Origin: Bacteroidota bacterium
GTDB lineage: Bacteria > Bacteroidota > Bacteroidia > Cytophagales > Cyclobacteriaceae
Direction of reading: 5' to 3'
NCBI GenBank assembly: GCA_024643595.1
Contig: JAHEMS010000039.1
Coordinates: forward strand, 1-13,940
DNA: 13,940 nucleotides
Positions 1 through 6,366 of this stretch are shown here, in pieces (the first letter of the stretch is position 1; each line of letters starts with the position of its first letter). Below the pieces are notes generated by a model, which searched no databases, had not been told where the DNA came from, and was given only the letters and a program-made list of their open reading frames with translations. The position numbers were made by a program, and so were the translations under genes.

Positions 1-1005
1 GAATGGCTTTACTTTTACTCCAATAAGTTCAATAGCATTCATCAACTGACGATGGGTTAATCCTGCATTATCCATCTGGAAACTTACCCTGGAAATACCG
101 CCCAATGCGTTGCTGTGCCTTACAATTTTTTCAGCTACCTCCTCGGGCCCTCCCACTAAAAAAGCACCTAAAGGTCCGCGTTGTGCATCGAATCGTTCGC
201 GTGTAACAGGCGGCCAGCCTCGTTCTTTCCCAATACGGGTAAATGTTTCGGCATAACCAGGATAGTAATCCCGCACTGCTTCATCCGTTGTATGACCAAC
301 ATATCCAAGCGAATGTAACCCAACAGTAAGTTTCTCTGGAGCATGACCTGCTTTTTTTCCTGCTTCTCGATAAAGATCCACCAATGGTTTGAACCGATGG
401 GTGTCTCCTCCTATAATCGCTACCATTAATGGTAATCCAAGAACTCCGGCACGGATAAATGATTCCGGTGTACCCCCTACTCCAATCCAGATCGGGAGGG
501 GACTTTGCAACGGTCGGGGGTAGATCGCCTGATTTTTTAATGATGGTCTGAATTTTCCTGACCAGGTTACAACTTCATTCTTTCGTATGGTGAGCAAGAG
601 CTCAAGTTTCTCCGCGAATAGCGCATCATAGTCTTGCAAATTAAAGCCAAACAAGGGAAATGATTCAATGAAGGAACCTCTGCCAACCACCATCTCCGCA
701 CGGCCACTTGATACGAGATCAAGGGTGGCGAAATTTTGAAATACCCTGACCGGATCGGCAGCACTTAATACGGTAACCGCGCTGGTGAGGCGTATTCGTT
801 TTGTCCTTGCTGCTGCGGCAGCAAGAATTACGGTTGGTGCCGAATCTAAAAACTCTTTGCGGTGATGTTCCCCAATTCCAAAAACATCAAGTCCAACACG
901 GTCGGCTTGTTCAATACGTTCCAATAAATCGGCGATGATGGAGGCTTGCTGTATAGCATCTCCATCAGACATGGATGCGGCAAAACTGTCGATTCCAATT
1001 TCCAT
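1..1005 (-). CDS. LLM-class flavin-dependent oxidoreductase (luciferase-like), 3' end beyond window
   Basis: Probable cytoplasmic flavin-dependent monooxygenase or oxidoreductase with the bacterial luciferase-like TIM-barrel fold; the substrate cannot be told. The frame runs 335 codons from ATG at 1005 to the window edge without a stop. Family marks: 'GIGEHH' near residues 43-48, 'TSAVTVLSAADPVRVFQ' near 74-90 followed by 'FATLDLVSSGRAE' near 92-104 (the usual flavin-side strands), then 'VGRGSF', 'PIWIGVGGTPES' and 'RGPLGAFLVGGPEEVAEKI' near the C-terminus. Members of this family are usually about 330-350 residues, so only a few residues should be missing. The ATG is chosen because 'MEIGIDSF' is a typical family beginning; no clear Shine-Dalgarno precedes it. 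It is transcribed away from the rest of the window. FMN with NAD(P)H versus F420 as cofactor cannot be decided by eye. The family call is firm, the function open. Confidence 0.9.
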   Translation of the reverse strand, partial: MEIGIDSFAASMSDGDAIQQASIIADLLERIEQADRVGLDVFGIGEHHRKEFLDSAPTVILAAAAARTKRIRLTSAVTVLSAADPVRVFQNFATLDLVSSGRAEMVVGRGSFIESFPLFGFNLQDYDALFAEKLELLLTIRKNEVVTWSGKFRPSLKNQAIYPRPLQSPLPIWIGVGGTPESFIRAGVLGLPLMVAIIGGDTHRFKPLVDLYREAGKKAGHAPEKLTVGLHSLGYVGHTTDEAVRDYYPGYAETFTRIGKERGWPPVTRERFDAQRGPLGAFLVGGPEEVAEKIVRHSNALGGISRVSFQMDNAGLTHRQLMNAIELIGVKVKPF

Positions 1006-1585
1006 AGCTATTTCGTTAAAATAATTTTAAAGCAAGATGCTAATTATTTGGCTATACACTGAAATTAGAGAGGGACAACAGGATAGAGGATTTTACAAAG
1101 TTTTACCATTCCCATTTTGACATTCTCAGGTTGCAAACAGGGACACATTTAATAATAATACTTCGATTTTAATACTGTTTTCGCATTGGTATATGGTTTG
1201 AATAATGTGTGGAAACCAAATTTATTATGAAAACTATCATTCGCAGTCATCGCTTTATGGATCGGTTTGTTGCCTTGCTTGAGTTGATATTTATACGGCA
1301 TACGATTTCAGACCGCTTTCGGATTTTATCTGAACAAGGACCTTCCAAAAAGAAGCGCAAACATTACTTCTTTAGAATGTCTCAGTCCCATTGGTAAAAA
1401 TGGTATTTCCTCTTTTGTGAAACCGATTATGGTTATGCTTTGTATCTGAAGCATAGATTCAACGAATCCTTTTGCAATTACTATATAACATGGACCACTC
1501 AATGGGTTAACTATTTTCCCGATTTAGGGATATTCATTAGTAATACATTTATTTTGTTTTACTAAAACGTCCCTACTTCTGATCT
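1006..1585. other. Long AT-rich intergenic gap, no convincing intact gene
   Basis: This 580-base stretch separates the divergent oxidoreductase and membrane-protein genes, so it should hold promoters for both. On the plus strand a GTG-started frame at 1209 runs to a single TAA at 1395-1397 and then stays open to TAA at 1563-1565. On the minus strand a frame codon-aligned with it contains protein-like pieces, including a 50-codon basic frame from ATG at 1301 to a stop at 1149, but it is broken by stops further upstream. None matches a family I know. A 7-base perfect inverted repeat with a one-base centre (1016-1030) lies just upstream of the oxidoreductase start. A TAnnTTTG match on the minus strand (1224-1217) may be chance in such AT-rich DNA. 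No tRNA, riboswitch or terminator was recognised. Confidence 0.5.
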
Positions 1586-2137
1586 ATGAGAATTCTTTAT
1601 AAAAAACACCTCGAGGGGAAGAAAGTCTTATTCATCTTTCTTCTGACCAATATTATCTACCTCATCATGATATTCATCACCATTCCTAGGGTGATGTCGT
1701 TTTCAAACGGTAATGACTTATTCGACATGATGCCTGCAGGCTACAGTGCCGACTATGCACAAAACCTTTTATCCACACTTGGCCAGGAAGGGCGAAATGA
1801 TTATCTGACAGTACAACTCCCCGTTGATTTCATTTATCCTTTACTCTTTGGTTTATGCTACAGTCTCATAATTGCCTACTTTTTAGCCAAACTGAACCGG
1901 TTTGATAGACCTGACTTCTATCTAATTCTATTACCGATCATTGCCGGACTATTTGATTACCTTGAAAACTTCGGCATCATCCTGATGATATTGCATTATC
2001 CGAACTTCTCATTGGTAACGGCATCTTTTGCCAATACCTGTACCATTATTAAAAGCGGATTATCTGTACTATCCTTTACACTATTGCTTTTCCTGGTTGG
2101 GGTCTTTCTAATCCGCTCGGTAAAGTCACAGAAATAG
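1586..2137 (+). CDS. Four-helix integral membrane protein of unknown function
   Basis: I do not recognise a named family. The 183-residue product has four likely transmembrane segments, at about residues 13-33, 80-101, 111-136 and 152-177, and a soluble loop of about 45 residues between the first two. The loop and helix 2 carry motifs that look conserved rather than random: 'DMMPAGYSADYA' (47-58), 'LLSTLGQEGR' (61-70) and 'QLPVDFIYPLLFG' (77-89). Helix 3 contains 'FDYLENFGI' (123-131), which puts acidic residues inside the membrane, as in some transporters, quinone-binding proteins and intramembrane enzymes. The N-terminus is basic and there is no cleavable signal peptide. ATG at 1586 is the natural start, although no strong Shine-Dalgarno is visible. 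A 71-base gap containing a possible promoter separates it from the next gene, so it may be a single-gene unit. Confidence 0.8.
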   Translation: MRILYKKHLEGKKVLFIFLLTNIIYLIMIFITIPRVMSFSNGNDLFDMMPAGYSADYAQNLLSTLGQEGRNDYLTVQLPVDFIYPLLFGLCYSLIIAYFLAKLNRFDRPDFYLILLPIIAGLFDYLENFGIILMILHYPNFSLVTASFANTCTIIKSGLSVLSFTLLLFLVGVFLIRSVKSQK

Positions 2138-2178
2138 GATTCGTATGGTGGGCGATTATTATCCTCACTATTGTTTTC

Positions 2179-2186
2179 TACCTTTG
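2179..2186 (+). promoter_or_regulatory. Possible Bacteroidota -7 promoter element (TAnnTTTG)
   Basis: TACCTTTG matches the Bacteroidota housekeeping -7 consensus TAnnTTTG exactly. It lies 22 bases before the ATG of the cysteine-cluster protein, inside the 71-base gap. I could not find a clear TTTG -33 element at the expected distance. The match alone is weak evidence, but position and context fit a promoter for the three genes spanning 2209-4851. Confidence 0.45.
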
Positions 2187-2208
2187 AGGCAACTGAAAAA
2201 GAAATTTC

Positions 2209-2694
2209 ATGAACTTGGATCGCTTTCGCGAAAAGGCTAGGAACAAAGCTACTGAAAACAAGAAATTTCTTCAGTCAGTGAAGAAGCGAGACGCGCGCGT
2301 GGTAGATGACACTTTTCATATCTTGCATGATGAGGTATTTGAAGAAACAAATTGTCTTTCGTGTGCGAATTGTTGCAAGACCACTAGCCCAATTTTCTAT
2401 CAAACCGACATTGAACGGGTGGCGAAAACCTTGCGGATTAAGCCAGGTGATTTTATTGAAAAATACCTACGCGTAGATGAAGACAAAGACTATGTTTTGA
2501 AATCTTCACCTTGTCCGTTTTTGGATAGCGATAATTATTGCCAAGTATATGACAGTCGTCCTAAGGCATGTCGGGAGTACCCACACACCAACCGGAAGAA
2601 GATGGTACAGATCATGGACCTGACTTATAAAAACACGTTGGTTTGTCCTGCAGTCTTGGAAATGGTCGAGCGTTTTAAGAAAATTGATTTGTAA
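2209..2694 (+). CDS. YkgJ-family CxxCxxCC cysteine-cluster protein
   Basis: A small cytoplasmic protein of 161 residues with the CxxCxxCC domain (Pfam PF03692, annotated as a putative zinc- or iron-chelating domain). The cluster is Cys49-x2-Cys52-x2-Cys55-Cys56. Further family cysteines follow: Cys102 in 'PCPFL', Cys111 in 'YCQVYDSRP', Cys121 in 'ACREYP' and Cys146 in 'VCPA'. Eight cysteines at the usual family places imply an intact metal site. The first 45 residues are charged and probably helical, with no signal peptide. The biochemical role of the family is not established, so no reaction is assigned. It begins 71 bases after the membrane protein and ends nine bases before the P1 peptidase, suggesting co-transcription with it. 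The family call is firm. Confidence 0.9.
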   Translation: MNLDRFREKARNKATENKKFLQSVKKRDARVVDDTFHILHDEVFEETNCLSCANCCKTTSPIFYQTDIERVAKTLRIKPGDFIEKYLRVDEDKDYVLKSSPCPFLDSDNYCQVYDSRPKACREYPHTNRKKMVQIMDLTYKNTLVCPAVLEMVERFKKIDL

Positions 2695-2703
2695 AGGTCA
2701 GCC

Positions 2704-3831
2704 ATGAAATATTATCTCGTATTTTTCTCCATCATGCTTGTTTCATGCTTAACGGAAGCGCAAACCCGAGCACGCGAATTAGGAATTAGGATTGGTGTCA
2801 TGTCGGTTGGAAAGCTGAATTCCATTACCGATGTGGCAGGTGTAAAGGTGGGTCATACCACCTTGATTGAAGGCACTTCAATTCGCACCGGTGCTACTGC
2901 AATCCTTCCACACGATGGTAATATTTTTTTGGAGAAAGTGCCTGCTGCAGTCTTCGTGGGCAATGGATTTGGTAAACTGGCAGGAAGTACACAGATCATG
3001 GAACTCGGAAATATTGAATCACCGATCATTCTCACCAACACATTAAATGTAGCTAATGCGATTGATGCCGTAGTCGATTATACCCTTGGTCTTAAAGGAA
3101 ATGAAGGAGTACAATCAGTCAATGCGGTAGTGGGCGAAACGAACGATGGTTACCTGAATGATATCCGCGGGAGACATGTATCCAGGCATCATATCATCGA
3201 AGCAATTAAAAATGCGCAACCCGGATCCGTAAAAGAAGGAAACGTAGGTGCCGGCACGGGTACCATATGCTTTGGATTTAAAGGAGGCATTGGCACTTCT
3301 TCTCGCGTACTTCCGGAGAAGTCAGGAAGTTTTACGGTGGGCGTGCTGGTTCAAACTAACTTTGGAGGTGTGTTGCAGATTGATGGAGTGCCGGTAGGCG
3401 AAGCGTTGAAGCAATATTACTTGAGTGATCAACTGATGGATAACGCTGATGGGTCATGTATGATTGTCGTTGCTACCGATGCACCTGTTGACGCTCGCAA
3501 TCTGGAGCGCATGGCAAAGCGAGCCATAATGGGGTTGGCAAAAACCGGAGGTATTGGGTCGAATGGAAGTGGTGATTATGTGATTGCCTTTTCGTCCAAT
3601 CCACAACTTAGGATAAAGCACAATTCAAATGACAAGACTGACGCTGTTAATGTATTGCGCAATGATGCAATGTCACCCTTATTTATGGCGGTGATTGAAG
3701 CCACAGAAGAAGCGATCATTAATTCATTGTTTGCCGCGGAAACAATGATGGGAAAAGAAAATCATACCATTAAGTCGTTGCCGAAAGAGGAGGTGATTAA
3801 ACTGGTGAAGAAACGTCAGGAGAATAAATAA
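2704..3831 (+). CDS. P1-family (DmpA/BapA-like) N-terminal nucleophile aminopeptidase
   Basis: An exported peptidase of MEROPS-type family P1 (DmpA, beta-peptidyl aminopeptidase BapA), 375 residues. These enzymes are made as a precursor that cuts itself at a Gly-Ser bond; the freed serine is the nucleophile that removes N-terminal residues. Here the bond is Gly250-Ser251 in 'DGSCMIVVATDAP'. Other family positions are present: 'SITDVAGVKVGHTT' (40-53), Tyr150 in 'NDGY', 'GNVGAGTG' (179-186), Asn219 in 'QTNFGG', and Ser289-Gly-Asp291 in 'NGSGDYVIAF'. The N-terminus is a signal peptide. 'LVSC' (12-15) fits a lipobox, while '..TEAQ' at 20 fits ordinary signal peptidase cleavage, so lipoprotein or soluble periplasmic form is unresolved. 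An AAGG before the ATG, overlapping the previous stop, is a usable ribosome binding site. True substrates (D-, L- or beta-peptides) cannot be read from sequence. Confidence 0.93.
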   Translation: MKYYLVFFSIMLVSCLTEAQTRARELGIRIGVMSVGKLNSITDVAGVKVGHTTLIEGTSIRTGATAILPHDGNIFLEKVPAAVFVGNGFGKLAGSTQIMELGNIESPIILTNTLNVANAIDAVVDYTLGLKGNEGVQSVNAVVGETNDGYLNDIRGRHVSRHHIIEAIKNAQPGSVKEGNVGAGTGTICFGFKGGIGTSSRVLPEKSGSFTVGVLVQTNFGGVLQIDGVPVGEALKQYYLSDQLMDNADGSCMIVVATDAPVDARNLERMAKRAIMGLAKTGGIGSNGSGDYVIAFSSNPQLRIKHNSNDKTDAVNVLRNDAMSPLFMAVIEATEEAIINSLFAAETMMGKENHTIKSLPKEEVIKLVKKRQENK

Positions 3832-3852
3832 TATGAAACTCATCGCTTAGCC

Positions 3853-4851
3853 ATGTCAAGAAAAATTATCTACATCACTGTCCCCATTCTCCTTTTAACA
3901 GCCATTTATTTTCTGGGTCCCACTCCTGAGCGTCCTCAATGGAATAGTACCCCGATTACTGTTCCAGCCGATCCGGCCGAACTTGAAAAATACATTGCCA
4001 TCAAGGAGGGGAAGCACCAGGTTAAACCAGAGAATGAAGCCAGGATCATCTGGGCAGATAGCACAAAAGGGAAAACTCCATTTAGTGTTATTTATCTTCA
4101 TGGATTTACGGCCAGCCAGGAAGAAGGCGACCCCATTCATGAAAACTTTGCCAGGCAGTTTGGCTGCAATCTTTACCTCGCTCGCCTTGCCGATCATGGT
4201 ATAGACACGACTGAACAACTTCTGTATTTTACAGGCGACCGCTGGTGGCAAAGTTCAAAGGAAGCGCTGTCTATCGGTAAAGCTATTGGTGAAAAAGTGA
4301 TTATCATGAGTACGTCTACAGGTGGCACGATGGCGTTAATGTTGGCGGCAGCTTATCCGGATGATGTTTTTGCCATCATCAGCATGTCGCCCAATATTGC
4401 CGTGAATGACCCAAATGCATGGCTACTGAATAATCCCTGGGGTTTACAGATTGCCCGGCTGGTTTTGGGTAGTAATTACAAAGTGGTTACATACGATTCG
4501 GCAAGGCGGGTACATTGGAATCCAAAATATAGAATTGAGGCGTTGGTGCAAATGGAAGAAATACTCGAAGACAAAATGAATAAATCTACCTTTGAAAAGG
4601 TCACCTGCCCATCATTGACATTGTATTATTATAAGAATGAACTAGAGCAGGATCCCGTTGTGAAAGTAAGCGCGTTGCTGGAGATGCATGAACAATTAGG
4701 AACACCTAATTCGTTAAAGAAAGCGGTTCCCATACCCAAGGCCGGGCATCATGTGATCGGTTCTCATCTTGTTCCTGGCGATTTGGAAACAGTGGGTAAT
4801 GAAGCCAGGAAATTTGCCATTGAACAACTGGGAATGAAGCCGCTGAATTAA
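3853..4851 (+). CDS. Membrane-anchored alpha/beta hydrolase (serine esterase type)
   Basis: A 332-residue alpha/beta-hydrolase, probably an esterase or lipase-type enzyme facing the periplasm. Residues 4-22 form one hydrophobic segment after a basic start, fitting an uncleaved signal anchor. The core starts with 'VIYLHGFTAS' (79-88), whose His-Gly is the usual oxyanion-hole strand. The nucleophile elbow is 'MSTSTGG' (152-158), making Ser155 the likely nucleophile; the first glycine of Gly-x-Ser-x-Gly is replaced by Ser153. The base is probably His299 or His300 in 'KAGHHVIGSH', and Asp267 in 'ELEQDP' is the best candidate acid. 'FTGDRWWQSS' and a middle cap region (about 185-245) resemble monoglyceride-lipase-like members. 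It starts 21 bases after the peptidase and likely shares its transcript. Its stop lies one base from the stop of the convergent methyltransferase gene. Substrate unknown. Confidence 0.88.
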   Translation: MSRKIIYITVPILLLTAIYFLGPTPERPQWNSTPITVPADPAELEKYIAIKEGKHQVKPENEARIIWADSTKGKTPFSVIYLHGFTASQEEGDPIHENFARQFGCNLYLARLADHGIDTTEQLLYFTGDRWWQSSKEALSIGKAIGEKVIIMSTSTGGTMALMLAAAYPDDVFAIISMSPNIAVNDPNAWLLNNPWGLQIARLVLGSNYKVVTYDSARRVHWNPKYRIEALVQMEEILEDKMNKSTFEKVTCPSLTLYYYKNELEQDPVVKVSALLEMHEQLGTPNSLKKAVPIPKAGHHVIGSHLVPGDLETVGNEARKFAIEQLGMKPLN

Positions 4852-4852
4852 T

Positions 4853-5626
4853 TTATTTTTTCTCAAACTCCATTATCAGGTGCTTACCCAAAAGCACGTC
4901 CATGGAAGTGTTAATTTTAAAGATCGTTCGATAAATGATTTCGTGCGCTGGATCTAAAGCGATCTGCTTCTTCATTACTTTCCAGTTGAAATAAAATAAC
5001 ACAGGATACCAAAAGAGTAATAAGAAGGAAGTGGAACTTCTTTTGGTGGGATGAATTTTCTTTAAGGTAAGATGGTTGATGGCAGCCAGGGTGCGGAGGC
5101 GCAAAACGCCACTGATAAATAGTTTACTGAAATATCCCTCCTCACTATTATCCCAAGAAGTAAATGCATTCAACTCATTGGGTGCAGGGGCTCCGTAATG
5201 TTCGCTCTCCATTATAAATTGTGAAAAGCGACTTCTCAATGACGAAGTATTCGGAGTCGTCAAAATAAATGTTGCCTTCGGTTTTAGTATCCGCGATGTT
5301 TCCTGAAACAGAAAATATTGATTGGGAAGGTGCTCGATGGTTTCGCAGCAAATAACAAGATCCAGGACGGCATCTGAAATTGGAAATTTTTGTTGAAGAT
5401 CAATTTTCTTAACGTCACTTTTTAAGTGCCTGTTCTGATCCGGGAATAGATCAAAGGCGATCACCCCGGCCCCTACCTCTTCAAAAAGACGGGCAATATA
5501 TCCTCTTCCGGCTGACAGGTCGCAGACACTCATAGACCTGAGTTTGTTTGCGTTTTCTTTTACATAGTCCAGAAAAAAGCTGACCGCAATATCTCTTGAA
5601 TGATCAACTTCAGGAAGATTGCTCAT
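4853..5626 (-). CDS. Class I SAM-dependent methyltransferase with C-terminal hydrophobic segment
   Basis: A 257-residue Rossmann-fold methyltransferase of the Methyltransf_11/23 type. Motif I is 'CDLSAGRGY' (35-43), the acidic ribose-binding residue is Asp59 in 'VIAFDLFPD', and the motif IV region is 'DLVICCETIEHL' (89-100), followed by 'ILKPKATFILTTPN' (113-126). After the catalytic domain, residues 201-214 are strongly hydrophobic and aromatic ('FLLLFWYPVLFYF') and flanked by basic residues, so the protein may touch the inner face of the membrane. The ATG overlaps the kdsB stop in an ATGA arrangement, so it is translated last in the nfeD-kdsB-methyltransferase unit. Together with KdsB this suggests, but does not prove, a glycan or lipid acceptor in envelope synthesis. 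Fold call firm, acceptor unknown. Confidence 0.88.
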   Translation of the reverse strand: MSNLPEVDHSRDIAVSFFLDYVKENANKLRSMSVCDLSAGRGYIARLFEEVGAGVIAFDLFPDQNRHLKSDVKKIDLQQKFPISDAVLDLVICCETIEHLPNQYFLFQETSRILKPKATFILTTPNTSSLRSRFSQFIMESEHYGAPAPNELNAFTSWDNSEEGYFSKLFISGVLRLRTLAAINHLTLKKIHPTKRSSTSFLLLFWYPVLFYFNWKVMKKQIALDPAHEIIYRTIFKINTSMDVLLGKHLIMEFEKK

Positions 5627-6366
5627 GAATTACTAATATACTGAAGGGCGTTTTTCAAATCTTCCGGCGTGTCAATGCCGATGGTTTCGATGTTGGTTTC
5701 CTTGACGTAGATTTTATATCCATTTTCAAGCCAGCGTAACTGTTCCAGCGATTCTGCTTTTTCCAGTGATGACAACGGAAGTTGCGTAATCTTTTCCAAA
5801 ACATCCTTTCGATAGGCATACATGCCGATATGTTTAAAGTATTGGTGGTGGGTTACCCACTCTGCCTGGTCTAAATTTCTGAAATAGGGAATGGGTGAAC
5901 GGCTGAAGTATAAAGCTTCAGCATTCGCGGTGACAACCACTTTCACCAGGTTGGGATTGAAAAGTTGTTCTACAGTATCAATTTTTTTAATCAGTGTGGC
6001 AAGCTCCGTTTTCCCATTTAATAGGGAGGCTAACAGATCGATTTGCTCAGGCGCGATGAAGGGTTCATCGCCCTGTATATTAATAATATAATCGAAGGAC
6101 GAGTCTTCTTTTGTCAACGCTTCATGACACCGATCTGTTCCACTGGCATGATGCGTGGAAGTCAGGCACACCTCTCCACCAAATTCAGCGACATGTTGAA
6201 AGATTGCTTCATGATCGGTTGCCACCACAACTTTTGATAGGAATCTACTTTTTTTTGCCTGTTCGTAAACTCGTCTGATCATCGACTTCCCACCCATATC
6301 GACCAATGGTTTTGCCGGGAAGCGCGAGGAAGCATAGCGCGCAGGTATGACGCCCAGTATTTTCAT
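5623..6366 (-). CDS. kdsB: 3-deoxy-manno-octulosonate cytidylyltransferase (CMP-Kdo synthetase)
   Basis: KdsB activates Kdo with CTP to CMP-Kdo plus pyrophosphate, the form used by the Kdo transferase during lipid A-core assembly in the cytoplasm. The 247 residues match the family's usual length. The nucleotide-binding start is 'IPARYASSRFPAKPL' (7-21) with Arg10 and Lys19. The 'THHASGTDR' loop is at 71-79, 'NIQGDEPF' at 96-103 carries Gln98 and the metal-binding Asp100, 'YFSRSPIPY' is at 153-161, and 'HIGMYAYR' at 179-186. Asp232 in 'IGIDTPEDL' is the second metal-binding acid. The start codon overlaps the nfeD stop (ATGA), and its own stop overlaps the methyltransferase start, so the three genes are translationally coupled. 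No other kds or lpx gene is visible nearby. All expected active-site residues appear present. Confidence 0.97.
   Translation of the reverse strand: MKILGVIPARYASSRFPAKPLVDMGGKSMIRRVYEQAKKSRFLSKVVVATDHEAIFQHVAEFGGEVCLTSTHHASGTDRCHEALTKEDSSFDYIINIQGDEPFIAPEQIDLLASLLNGKTELATLIKKIDTVEQLFNPNLVKVVVTANAEALYFSRSPIPYFRNLDQAEWVTHHQYFKHIGMYAYRKDVLEKITQLPLSSLEKAESLEQLRWLENGYKIYVKETNIETIGIDTPEDLKNALQYISNS

Noticed and set aside
1217..1224. Minus-strand TAnnTTTG match as the promoter of the LLM oxidoreductase
   Set aside because: It lies more than 200 bases from the start, has no -33 partner, and such matches are expected by chance in AT-rich DNA.
1209..1397. GTG-started 62-codon plus-strand frame as a real gene
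   Set aside because: No recognisable motif, no ribosome binding site, non-ATG start and composition typical of AT-rich spacer; described only as part of the intergenic gap.
3895..4251. 118-codon minus-strand frame inside the hydrolase gene
   Set aside because: It is antisense to a clear hydrolase with intact motifs and shows no family features of its own.
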